NCBI GenBank assembly: GCA_029859185.1
Contig: JAOUDR010000040.1
Coordinates: 1 to 11,360 of the forward strand
Source: Gemmatimonadota bacterium
Lineage (GTDB): Bacteria; Gemmatimonadota; Gemmatimonadetes; Gemmatimonadales; GWC2-71-9
DNA: 11,360 nucleotides
Reading direction: 5' to 3'
A program made the position numbers and the translations under genes. Position 1 is the stretch's first letter; each line of letters opens with the position of its first letter. Under the pieces are notes generated by a model. It ran no database searches. It was not told the origin of the DNA and saw nothing but the letters and a program-made list of their open reading frames with translations. Below, in pieces: positions 1 to 7,847 of the stretch.

Positions 1-1772
1 ACCCGGCGGTCTCGTACGAGGCCGAGACCGATCGCGGACAGCAGGCAGTTCTGGCAGTTGAACCGGGAGGACAGCGTGGGCGAGTCGTAGTCCGACTCCT
101 CGAGCGTATACGAGGTCAGCAGCCGCGTGTAGCGGGATCCGAAGAACGGGAAGCCGAGCTGGATGCTCCCGCCCCGGGTCCGGATCCGGCCGAGGTCCGC
201 GATCGTGTACCGCAGGCGCGTGCTGTGGACGCTGAGCGAGCCCGAGATCAGGCTCCCGCGGATGGCCGGATCACTGTACGTGATGTTGAAGTCCTGGATG
301 TTCCGGCCGAACTGCCACTGGAACTGCATCCGCTTGCCGCGCCCCAGCACGTTGGGCTCGTCGAGACCGATGAACCCGCCGAGGCCGGTTCCCTGTCCCA
401 CCGAGGCGCCGAAGTTGACGTTGCCGGTCCGCCGCTCTTCGACCCGGAAGACCACGTCCACGTCCACCCGGTTGTCCGTCGGCTGGATCTGGGGAATCTC
501 CAGCGGCTGCTGGAAGAACCCGAGGTTGGAGACGTTCTGATACGCCTGAATCAACGCGTCCTGCCGGAACACGTCGCCCGGCACCAGCGGGAACGTCGCT
601 CGGCGGACGACACTTTCGTGCGTGATGGTGTTCCCGACGATCACGATCTTGCGAATCGTCGCCGGATCTCCTTCGACGATCTGCCAGCGGAGATCGACGA
701 ACTTCTTGCCGGCGTCATCGGTTCGACGGGACGTGACCGGACGCACGTCCGCATACAGATACCCGTTGTTGCCGTAGAGCGTCTGCACTTCCCGCGTGGC
801 GTCGTTCCAACGTTCGTCGTCGAAGAAGTTGCCGCGGCGCCCGCCGCCGAATCCGAGAAAGCCGCCGCTGGCCGTAAACGCGCCGAACGGATAGAACTGC
901 TGTAGCTGCTCCGTCGAGAACCGCCGGTTGCCCAGAACCTCGAACGTTCCCACTTCGTACGGATCGCCCTCGTCGACTTCGAGCACGAGCTGCCCCTTGC
1001 CCGTTGCTTCGTTGACGATCAGCGTGTCGCGCAGCACGCGGAAGTCGATGTAGCCGTGCGAGGCATAGAACGCCGGCACCCGTTCGCGCAGATCGCGTTC
1101 GAGCTCGTTCTCGTTGTACTCGCCGCGCTGGAACCACCAGAAGCCCTCGGGGTCGATCTTCATCTCGCCGACCACCTGACCATCCGTGAACTGGGAGTTC
1201 CCTTCGACCACGACCTGACTGATGGCCACCCGTCGGCCCTCGTCGATGTCGAACACCGCGCGCAGGCTGCCGTCGTCCTGGGGCAGGGTGCGGATCCTGG
1301 TGGCGCTCCGATAGAATCCCTCCTTGCGATACAGCGAGTCGATCGCCGCGAGCGACTGCTGTGCCGCCCCCGGGTCATAGGGACGGCCTTCGTCCAGCTT
1401 AACCCGACTTCGGACACTCCGCACCGTGAGCCGCTCGACGCCGCGGACGCTCCAGCCGAGCAGGATGGGACGCTCGACCACGGTGAAGCGGAGAATACGC
1501 CGCCCCTCGACCTCCCCCTGCTCCACCAGAACATCCTCGAACTGACCGCTTTCGTACAGGGTCTGGAGGGCCCGCTGAACGTCGCGGTACGTGATCTCCT
1601 GGCCGATGGGGATACCCGCGAGCGACAGGATCTGCGCCCGAGCAACTCGGCGGGCGCCGACGACGTCGATCGAGTCGATGACGGTCGTCAACGCACTGGG
1701 CTGTTCCTGCGCTCGCGCCCACGCGGGGACCGCGGCGAGCGCCGCGGCCAGGGCCAGGGCCCGACGGGTCAC
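1..1772 (-). CDS. bamA: Outer-membrane protein assembly factor BamA (3' end beyond the window)
   Basis: BamA is the Omp85-family beta-barrel that folds and inserts outer-membrane proteins. I translated this frame by hand. It opens with GTG at 1772, sharing one base with the clpC stop (TAGTG), and stays open to the window edge, giving 590 residues. Residues 1-21 form a signal peptide (Arg-Arg, an Ala/Leu-rich core, cleavage after ARA). Five POTRA-like repeats follow at roughly 30-101, 102-180, 181-270, 271-369 and 370-447, each with the beta-helix-helix-beta pattern and GN/GV turns (VEGN, VLGN, IVGN). The barrel begins near 448 with the typical 'GLDEPNVLGRGK' segment, and the visible part ends at 'LVRDRR', an early barrel strand. 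POTRA4 carries a Gly-rich insertion (about 296-316), and the barrel has a CxxC at 573-576. The ribosome site is weak (AAGG), so coupling to clpC is likely. The family call is firm. The C-terminal barrel and its closing signature cannot be judged here. Confidence 0.93.
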   Translation of the reverse strand, partial: MTRRALALAAALAAVPAWARAQEQPSALTTVIDSIDVVGARRVARAQILSLAGIPIGQEITYRDVQRALQTLYESGQFEDVLVEQGEVEGRRILRFTVVERPILLGWSVRGVERLTVRSVRSRVKLDEGRPYDPGAAQQSLAAIDSLYRKEGFYRSATRIRTLPQDDGSLRAVFDIDEGRRVAISQVVVEGNSQFTDGQVVGEMKIDPEGFWWFQRGEYNENELERDLRERVPAFYASHGYIDFRVLRDTLIVNEATGKGQLVLEVDEGDPYEVGTFEVLGNRRFSTEQLQQFYPFGAFTASGGFLGFGGGRRGNFFDDERWNDATREVQTLYGNNGYLYADVRPVTSRRTDDAGKKFVDLRWQIVEGDPATIRKIVIVGNTITHESVVRRATFPLVPGDVFRQDALIQAYQNVSNLGFFQQPLEIPQIQPTDNRVDVDVVFRVEERRTGNVNFGASVGQGTGLGGFIGLDEPNVLGRGKRMQFQWQFGRNIQDFNITYSDPAIRGSLISGSLSVHSTRLRYTIADLGRIRTRGGSIQLGFPFFGSRYTRLLTSYTLEESDYDSPTLSSRFNCQNCLLSAIGLGLVRDRR

Positions 1773-4261
1773 TACGGCGCCTTGGAGGCGGACAGGACCC
1801 GGAACGAGAGCCGGTCGCCCTCGGCCGCGACGTCGACCTCGATCTCGTCTCCCTTGCCGATCTCCTGGAGCAAGATCTTCTCGGACAAGGGGTCCTCGAC
1901 GTACCGCTGGATGGCACGCTTGAGGGGCCGGGCCCCGTACTGCTCGTCGTGGCCGTGATCCACCAGGAACTCCGTGGCGGCGTCGGTGCGCCGGAGGGTG
2001 AACCCCTCCTCGACCACCCGCGCGGCCACCTGCGCAAACAGAATCCCCACGATCTCCTTGATGTGCTCGCGGCCCAGCGGGTGGAACACGATGACGTCGT
2101 CGAGGCGGTTCAGGAACTCCGGGTTGAACACGCGGTTGATCTCATCCTTCACTTTCTCGGCCATCTTCTCGAAGCTGGCCTCGGCATTCGATTCCGAAAA
2201 GCCGAGCGAGCGACCCTTGCCGATGTCCCGCGCGCCGATGTTCGACGTCATGATCACGACGGTGTTCTTGAAGTCGATGACGCGGCCGTAGTTGTCGGTC
2301 AGACGGCCTTCGTCCAGCACCTGGAGCAGGATATTGAAGACATCGGGGTGCGCCTTCTCGATCTCGTCGAGCAGGACGACCGAGTATGGCTTGCGCCGGA
2401 CGGCCTTCGTGAGCGTCCCGGAGTCTTCGTAGCCGACGTAGCCCGGCGGGGCCCCGATGAGTCGGCTCACGCTGAACTTCTCCATGTACTCCGACATGTC
2501 GACCCGGATGAGGGCTTGCTCATCGGCGAACAGGAACCGGGCGAGCGCCCGCGCGAGCTCGGTCTTCCCGACTCCTGTGGGGCCCGAGAAGATGAAGCAG
2601 CCAATGGGACGTCGGGGGTCCTTGAGGCCCGCGCGCGAGCGGCGGATGGCCCGAGCAATGGCCTGAATGGCCTGGTCCTGGCCCACGACCGAGCCGTGGA
2701 TCTCGTCCTCCATGCGGAGGAGGCGCTGGGTCTCCGCTTCCTGCAATCGTGTGACGGGGATGCCGGTCCAGCGGGACACGATGAACGCCACTTCCTCTTC
2801 CCCGATGACCGGGCGGTGCGTTTCGCGCTCCTTCTCCCACTCCTCCTGGCGGCGCCGGATCTCCCCTTGGAGCTCCCGCTCTTGGTCCCGCAACGCCGCG
2901 GCGCGCTCGAAGTTCTGATCGCGCACCGCCTCTTCCTTGTCCAGGTTGATCTGCTCCAGGCGTCCCTTGAGCTCGCCGACGTCGGCGGGGGGGACCTGCG
3001 CCGCCAGCCGCGCCCGGGCCGAGGCCTCGTCAATGACGTCGATCGCCTTGTCCGGCAGGAACCGATCGGTGATGTACCGCTCCGCCAGGCGGGTCGCCTC
3101 GTCGAGCGTGAGGTCGGGAATGGTCACCCGGTGGTGGTCCTCATAGCGCTGGCGCAGGCCCTTGAGAATCTCGACGGTCTCGTCGATGTTCGGCGGATCG
3201 ACGATGACGGTCTGGAACCGCCGCTCCAGCGCGCCGTCCTTCTCGATGTACTTGCGGTATTCGTTCAGGGTCGAGGCCCCAACGCACTGCAACTCGCCGC
3301 GGGCCAGCGCGGGCTTGAGCATGTTGGAGGCGTCGATCGCTCCCTCGGCCGCCCCCGCACCGACCAGCGTGTGCAACTCGTCGATGAACAGCACGATGTT
3401 GCGGTTTTGCGCGATCTCGTTCATGACGGCCTTGAGCCGCTCCTCAAACTGCCCGCGGTACTTGGTGCCGGCAATGACGGCCGCCATGTCGAGGGCGAGC
3501 ACGCGGTGCCCCCGGAGCGATTCCGGCGCATTGCCCGCCGCGATCAGCTGGGCGAGGCCCTCGACGATGGCCGTCTTGCCCACGCCCGCTTCCCCGATCA
3601 GCACCGGGTTGTTCTTCTTGCGCCGGGACAGCACCTCGATCACCCGCTCGATTTCGCTCTGCCGTCCGATCGTCGGGTCCAGCTCGCCTTCGCCGGCGAG
3701 GACCGTGAGATCGCGGCAAAAATGGTCGAGCGCGGGGGTCTTGGACTTCTTCTCCGACCGCTGCCCCTGCCCGGCCGCCGGTGCCGCCCCGGCAGCCTTG
3801 GTCGTCTGCGGGACGTCACCGCCGAGCAACCGCAGCGTCTCAGCCCGGGCCTGCTCGAGGTTGACGCCGGCATCGGTGAGCACCTGCGCCGCGATGCCCT
3901 TCTCCTCGCGCAGGAGGCCGAGCAGCAGGTGCTCGGTGCCCACGTACGAGTGGTTGAGCTCGCGCGCCTCGCTCATGGCGAGCTCGAGCACCTTCTTGGC
4001 ACGCGAGGTATACGGCAGGTCCGGCGGCCCGGCCGCCGCCGGCGCCTTTCCCTTCTTGACCGTTTCCTCGATCTTCTGCTGGATTTCCTCGAGATCGACG
4101 CTGAGGTTGCTGAGGACCGCGGCCGCGACCCCCTCGCCCTCGCGGATCAACCCAAGGAGAATATGCTCGGTCCCGACATACTCGTGATGCAGCCGCGCCG
4201 CTTCCTCGCGGGCCATCTGCAGCACCTTTCGGACACGATCCGTGAAGTTGTAGCCGTTCAT
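1772..4261 (-). CDS. clpC: AAA+ unfoldase ClpC, ATPase subunit of the ClpCP protease
   Basis: ClpC is a HSP100 hexameric unfoldase that threads substrates, including arginine-phosphorylated proteins delivered by McsB, into ClpP. The 829-residue product is full length for the family. Two Clp N repeats (about 1-70 and 80-148, both with 'YVGTEH') bind adaptors and phospho-arginine. A Pro/Ala/Lys-rich linker follows (150-177). D1 has Walker A GEAGVGKT (223-230) and Walker B LFIDELH (291-297). The coiled-coil M domain contains a UVR motif (about 437-470). D2 has Walker A GPTGVGKT (560-567), Walker [10 protein letters not shown] (630-638) and sensor-2 GARPL (776-780). An LGF tripeptide at 686-688 lies where ClpC proteins carry the ClpP-docking loop (VGF in Bacillus), so ClpP pairing is expected; clpP is not in the window. 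I chose ATG 4261 because [14 protein letters not shown] matches the usual ClpC beginning. An in-frame TTG at 4276 overlaps the mcsB stop and would add five residues. Confidence 0.97.
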   Translation of the reverse strand: MNGYNFTDRVRKVLQMAREEAARLHHEYVGTEHILLGLIREGEGVAAAVLSNLSVDLEEIQQKIEETVKKGKAPAAAGPPDLPYTSRAKKVLELAMSEARELNHSYVGTEHLLLGLLREEKGIAAQVLTDAGVNLEQARAETLRLLGGDVPQTTKAAGAAPAAGQGQRSEKKSKTPALDHFCRDLTVLAGEGELDPTIGRQSEIERVIEVLSRRKKNNPVLIGEAGVGKTAIVEGLAQLIAAGNAPESLRGHRVLALDMAAVIAGTKYRGQFEERLKAVMNEIAQNRNIVLFIDELHTLVGAGAAEGAIDASNMLKPALARGELQCVGASTLNEYRKYIEKDGALERRFQTVIVDPPNIDETVEILKGLRQRYEDHHRVTIPDLTLDEATRLAERYITDRFLPDKAIDVIDEASARARLAAQVPPADVGELKGRLEQINLDKEEAVRDQNFERAAALRDQERELQGEIRRRQEEWEKERETHRPVIGEEEVAFIVSRWTGIPVTRLQEAETQRLLRMEDEIHGSVVGQDQAIQAIARAIRRSRAGLKDPRRPIGCFIFSGPTGVGKTELARALARFLFADEQALIRVDMSEYMEKFSVSRLIGAPPGYVGYEDSGTLTKAVRRKPYSVVLLDEIEKAHPDVFNILLQVLDEGRLTDNYGRVIDFKNTVVIMTSNIGARDIGKGRSLGFSESNAEASFEKMAEKVKDEINRVFNPEFLNRLDDVIVFHPLGREHIKEIVGILFAQVAARVVEEGFTLRRTDAATEFLVDHGHDEQYGARPLKRAIQRYVEDPLSEKILLQEIGKGDEIEVDVAAEGDRLSFRVLSASKAP

Positions 4262-4272
4262 AGTGCCACCAC

Positions 4273-5385
4273 TCAACCCTCTGCCGTAGCCGATCCATCG
4301 CGCGGTTTACGCCGCGCGTCGTCGTCGAACAACTGGCGCACGAAATCCGCCCGGATCGCCGGCAGATCGGGATCCGTCAGCGTGCGCGCCGCCTGCCGGG
4401 CCACGTGGGCCGGCTGGGTGAAGACCAACAACTTGTTCAGCGTATATACGCCGACATCACCAATGAGGTTCAGTCCTACACCCAGCCGGACGCCACTGAG
4501 CAGATTCATGGTTTCCTCGAACGACAGACTGCGCGCGTGCCGCAACAGCCCATAGGCCCGCCACACCTTGTCGGCGATCACCGTCGGAGCGTTGCGCAGC
4601 AACACCTCACGGGCCTGCCGTTCGTAGTCGATCACCTGGCGCACGATCTTGCCAAGGTGATCCAGCAACTCCTCCTCCGACTTGCCGAGCGTCGTCTGAT
4701 TGGACAACTGGAAGAGGTTGCCCACGACCTCGCTTCCCTCGCCGTACAGGCCGCGGAAGGTCAGTCCCACCTGGGTCAATCCCTGGAGGACCTTCGCGAT
4801 CTCTTTCGTGAGCACGAGGCCAGGAAGGTGGATGAGGACCGACGCGCGGAGGCCCGTCCCGGCGTTCGTCGGGCAGGAAGTAAGGTAACCAAACTCATCA
4901 TGGAAGGCGAAGGGAATGCGGGCACCCAACTCGCGGTCCGTGCGCTCGAGATCCGCATAGGCGGCGCCCGGCGCGAACCCGGACTTCACCACCTGAAGAC
5001 GAAGGTGATCCTCCTCGTTGATCATGGCACCCGTGGCGCCGGCACTGACCAGCGCCGCTCCACTGCGCACCGTGCCGCCCGCGCTGAGTCCCGCGAGATC
5101 GCGCGAGATCAGATGGCGCTCGTGCAGCAGCTGGCGCTCGAGCCGCGTCAGCTCGTCGATACGGATCGTCACGCCGCTGGCAAGGTCGGCCGTTGCCTGG
5201 ACGGCCGCCACGACGAGATCCCGCGCCTGGGCGCGCTCGGCGTCGCTCGCCCGCGGCGGGAACGGCGTGTCGCGGAGATTGCGCGCCAGTCGGATCCGCG
5301 TGGAGAGCACGACGAGGCCCTCGGGGCCGCTGGCATCGAGCCAGGGGACGCCGCCGTCCGGGAGCAGGTCGAGGTCGAGCGTCAT
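4273..5385 (-). CDS. mcsB: Protein-arginine kinase McsB
   Basis: McsB transfers the ATP gamma-phosphate to arginine side chains of proteins, marking them for ClpCP degradation; it derives from phosphagen (creatine/arginine) kinases. The product is 370 residues (Bacillus McsB is about 363). The kinase fold is intact: the nucleotide-binding STRIRLARN (28-36), the acidic NEEDH motif (123-127) that holds the catalytic glutamates, the phosphagen-kinase cysteine motif CPTNAGTG (171-178), and the RGLYGEGSE segment (211-219). The enzyme should therefore be active. The C-terminal phospho-arginine-binding motif written RDxxRA in Firmicutes McsB appears here as LPAIRA (341-346), so the first Arg-Asp pair is missing. 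The start ATG 5385 overlaps the mcsA stop as ATGA, with an AGGGA-type ribosome site upstream. The reading frame stays open further upstream, but that part lies inside mcsA and is not McsB-like. The stop lies 11 bases before the clpC ATG. Confidence 0.96.
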   Translation of the reverse strand: MTLDLDLLPDGGVPWLDASGPEGLVVLSTRIRLARNLRDTPFPPRASDAERAQARDLVVAAVQATADLASGVTIRIDELTRLERQLLHERHLISRDLAGLSAGGTVRSGAALVSAGATGAMINEEDHLRLQVVKSGFAPGAAYADLERTDRELGARIPFAFHDEFGYLTSCPTNAGTGLRASVLIHLPGLVLTKEIAKVLQGLTQVGLTFRGLYGEGSEVVGNLFQLSNQTTLGKSEEELLDHLGKIVRQVIDYERQAREVLLRNAPTVIADKVWRAYGLLRHARSLSFEETMNLLSGVRLGVGLNLIGDVGVYTLNKLLVFTQPAHVARQAARTLTDPDLPAIRADFVRQLFDDDARRKPRDGSATAEG

Positions 5386-5897
5386 TCCCGTTCCCTGATC
5401 TCGTCGCGCAGCCGCGCGGCGAGCTCGAAGTTCTCCGACTCGATGGCCCGCTGGAGCTGTTCGCGCAGGCCCGGCAAATCTCCGCCCGCCCCACCGCCGG
5501 CGTGGGCCGGCACCTTTCCGGCGTCGGCGGGCGAAACGTAGGGCTCTCCGATGTGCCGACTCGCCCCGTGGAGGCGGCGGAGCAGTGTGCGCAGCGGGGA
5601 CTCGAACGTCTCGTAGCACCGCCCGCACCCGAGCCGTCCGGTCTCGCGGAAATCCTGGAGCGTGGCCCCGCAATCCGGACAGCGTCCGGACGTCTCCGTC
5701 GTGGGCAGCTGGGCGGCTGCTCCCTTGTCGAGGCCGGCCAGGAGGTCCCCTACGGGGAACTTGGCAAGACTGGCCTCGGTTTGGATTCCCTGCTGGGCGG
5801 CGCACGCCTCACAGAGGTGCTGCTCCGTGTGCGTGTTGTCCACGATCTGCGTCAGGTGGATGACGGCTGGCCGTTCCCCGCACCGCTGGCACTGCAT
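5382..5897 (-). CDS. mcsA: McsA, zinc-binding UVR-domain activator of McsB
   Basis: McsA is the small metal-binding partner that stimulates McsB kinase activity. The product is 171 residues, close to the Firmicutes protein. Four CxxC pairs are present: CQRC (3-6), CEAC (29-32), CPDC (73-76) and CGRC (91-94), enough for two zinc sites. A Gly/Ala-rich linker (about 130-140) leads to a C-terminal UvrB/UvrC (UVR) motif at 142-171 of the pattern LREQLQRAIESENFELAARLRDEI. The same motif type occurs in the ClpC middle domain. The ATG at 5897 starts one base after the lolD stop and places the first CxxC right at the N terminus, as in known McsA proteins. No strong ribosome site is visible, so translation is probably coupled to lolD. 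The ATGA overlap with mcsB supports a stoichiometric McsA-McsB pair. No ctsR gene lies upstream; lolD occupies that place. Confidence 0.94.
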   Translation of the reverse strand: MQCQRCGERPAVIHLTQIVDNTHTEQHLCEACAAQQGIQTEASLAKFPVGDLLAGLDKGAAAQLPTTETSGRCPDCGATLQDFRETGRLGCGRCYETFESPLRTLLRRLHGASRHIGEPYVSPADAGKVPAHAGGGAGGDLPGLREQLQRAIESENFELAARLRDEIRERE

Positions 5898-5898
5898 G

Positions 5899-6600
5899 TC
5901 AGGACATTGCCTCGGCAGCCGTGGCGGCGCGCAACTGGCCATGCTCGAGCCACAGGACCCGGTCGGCCCGCTCCGCCAGGTCGCGGTTGTGGGTGGCGAC
6001 GACGAGCGCCGTGTCGAGCGATGCGGCGAGTCCGGCGAGGAGCTCGTGCAGTGCCCGGCTGTGATGGTGGTCCAGATTGCCGCTGGGCTCGTCGGCGAGC
6101 ACGACACGAGGGTCGTGCACGATGGCCCGGGCCACCGCGCACCGCTGCTGTTCCCCTCCCGAAAGCTGGCCGGGCCGATGGTGCAGCCGGTCGCCAAGCC
6201 CGAACCGGCGGAGCACCGCCTCCGCCTTGGCGAGCGCCGCCGCCGCGCGCTGACCGGCGACGCGCAGTGGCATGGCAACGTTCTCGAGCGCCGTGAACTC
6301 CCGCAAGAGATGGTGGAACTGGAACACGAATCCGAGATCCCGGTTGCGGAGGTAGTCCCGCTCGGTCGGCGAGAGCGTCGCGTACGCCCGCCCGCCCAGC
6401 TGGACGGTGCCGCCGGTCGGGTCGTCGAGGGCGCCGAGGAGGTGGAGCAACGTGCTCTTGCCTGCCCCACTGGCTCCGACGACGGCGACCATTTCTCCTG
6501 GATACACCGTAAGATCCACGGCGTTCAGAACCTCGATCTCGGACCGGTCCCCCCCGAGGTACACCTTCCGCAGGCCGACGGCCTCGAGCACGGCGGTCAT
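5899..6600 (-). CDS. lolD: Lipoprotein-releasing ABC transporter ATP-binding protein LolD
   Basis: LolD is the cytoplasmic ATPase of the Lol complex, which extracts outer-membrane-destined lipoproteins from the inner membrane and passes them to LolA. The product is 233 residues, normal for the family. Visible motifs are Walker [10 protein letters not shown] (42-50), the Q-loop in FVFQFHHLL (Q94), ABC signature LSGGEQQR (146-153), Walker B VVLADEP (166-172) with the MacB/LolD-type follow-on SGNLD, and the switch histidine in VATHNRDLA (H204). ATG 6600 overlaps the stop of the permease gene as ATGA and has no clear ribosome site, so coupled translation is likely. The open frame extends far upstream of this ATG, but that segment is a shadow of the permease gene. 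Because a LolC/E permease is directly upstream, LolD is favoured over the related MacB/FtsE-like ATPases. Confidence 0.94.
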   Translation of the reverse strand: MTAVLEAVGLRKVYLGGDRSEIEVLNAVDLTVYPGEMVAVVGASGAGKSTLLHLLGALDDPTGGTVQLGGRAYATLSPTERDYLRNRDLGFVFQFHHLLREFTALENVAMPLRVAGQRAAAALAKAEAVLRRFGLGDRLHHRPGQLSGGEQQRCAVARAIVHDPRVVLADEPSGNLDHHHSRALHELLAGLAASLDTALVVATHNRDLAERADRVLWLEHGQLRAATAAEAMS

Positions 6601-7847
6601 TCGTGCCGGATGGCATCGACGGGATGGAGCGCGGCGGCCCGTCGTGCCGGGTGGAGGGTGGCGGTCACGGCCACGATGAGGCTCGCCGTCATGACGATGG
6701 CCACGTCGAGCGGGTCGACCCGCACCGGGATCCGGCTGATGAAGTACACGGTCGGGTCGAGCTGAATCAGATTGCTGCCGTCGATGACTCTGGCCAGCAC
6801 GAGGCCCAGCACCATCCCGAGGACCGTCCCGATGAGTCCGATGATCGTGCCCTGGAGGATGAAGATCCGGCGGATCGCCGCGCCCGGCATTCCCATGGCG
6901 CGGAGAATCCCGATTTCCCGGGTCTTGTCCGTCACGATCATCGTCAGCGTGCTGACGATGTTGAAGGCGGCAACCAGCACGATCAGCAACAGGACGAGGC
7001 CCATCGCGAGTTTCTCGAGCTGGAGAGCCGAGAACAGCGATGCGTTCTGCGACTGCCAATCGAGCGCGCGGTACGGATATCCGAACTTCTCTTCGAGCCG
7101 GCGCCCGACCGCTTCGGCCCGCGCGGGGTCATTGAGCCGGATCTCCAGACCGGTCACGGCGTTGCCGAGGCCCGCGAACTCCTGTGCGACCTCGCGCGGG
7201 AGCACGGCGTAGGCGTTGTCGTACTCGTACATCCCCGTCTCGAAATACCCGGTGACCTCGAAGGTCCAGAACCGGGGAACGAACGCGCCGACGCTCGCGT
7301 TGAAGCGCGAGCCCCCCGGTGAGATGGCCGTGACGGTGGCGCCCGGAAACGCCGAGAACCGCTCGGCCATACGGCGTCCCAGGACGATGCCGCCGTCGAC
7401 GTCATCGCGCGTCGTGGCGAACGTGAGGTCGCCGCGGACGAACGTCTCGGGCAGCCGCGTCACCGCGGCGGCGCCCGTGTCGGTCTCGATCCCGAGGATG
7501 TAGGCCCCCTCGTGATAGTCGTGGCCGGCCGAGAAGAGTCCCTGTGTCAGCACGAAGGGCGCGGCCGCCACCACGTCGGGATCGTCCCGGACCTCCGGCA
7601 GGACCACCTCCCACGCATCCATCCGGATCCCCTCGCCAAAGGTGAGGAGTCGGAGGTGTGGGCTGCCAATCAGGATCTTCTCCCGCAGCTCGTGCTGCAG
7701 GCCGTTCATGACGCCGAGCACGACGATGAGCGCCATGACCCCGATGGTGATTCCGCCGGTCGCGATGAACGTGATCAGCGACACGAACCGGGCGGAGCGT
7801 CGACTCCGCAGATACCGGCCCGCGATCACACCCGGGAGTCCGATCAC
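6597..7847 (-). CDS. lolC: LolC/LolE-family lipoprotein-releasing permease
   Basis: This is the transmembrane partner of LolD. The 416-residue protein has the MacB/FtsX topology: TM1 at about 23-47, a large periplasmic domain (about 50-275), then three helices at about 280-305, 329-353 and 378-398. Diagnostic features include the N-terminal 'FVSLITFIATGGITIGV' and 'VMNGLQHELREKIL' segments seen in LolC/E, and the cytoplasmic coupling helix DKTREIGILRAMG (307-319) that docks on the ATPase. The periplasmic part contains a segment around 'NASVGAFVPRF' (183-193) where E. coli LolC has the LolA-recruiting hook; whether it is a functional hook is uncertain. Only one permease is encoded next to lolD, so it may work as a homodimer of the hybrid LolF type, or the second subunit may be encoded elsewhere. 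GTG 7847 overlaps the lysS stop as GTGA, with GGAG six bases upstream. Confidence 0.9.
   Translation of the reverse strand: MIGLPGVIAGRYLRSRRSARFVSLITFIATGGITIGVMALIVVLGVMNGLQHELREKILIGSPHLRLLTFGEGIRMDAWEVVLPEVRDDPDVVAAAPFVLTQGLFSAGHDYHEGAYILGIETDTGAAAVTRLPETFVRGDLTFATTRDDVDGGIVLGRRMAERFSAFPGATVTAISPGGSRFNASVGAFVPRFWTFEVTGYFETGMYEYDNAYAVLPREVAQEFAGLGNAVTGLEIRLNDPARAEAVGRRLEEKFGYPYRALDWQSQNASLFSALQLEKLAMGLVLLLIVLVAAFNIVSTLTMIVTDKTREIGILRAMGMPGAAIRRIFILQGTIIGLIGTVLGMVLGLVLARVIDGSNLIQLDPTVYFISRIPVRVDPLDVAIVMTASLIVAVTATLHPARRAAALHPVDAIRHE

Noticed and set aside
4262..4276. TTG 4276 as the clpC start
   Set aside because: It overlaps the mcsB stop attractively, but the GAGGG sits directly against it with no spacing, and ClpC proteins normally begin at the equivalent of ATG 4261.
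1949..4555. Very long plus-strand open frame (868 codons) opposite clpC and the end of mcsB
   Set aside because: It is exactly antisense to a well-supported clpC. Its protein is a charged D/E/L/R/V string with no recognisable domain. In GC-rich genes the antisense frame aligned with third positions is often open, so this is a shadow.
5193..6296. Plus-strand open frame opposite mcsA, mcsB and lolD
   Set aside because: Arg/Pro/Gly-rich, low-complexity translation crossing three real genes on the other strand.
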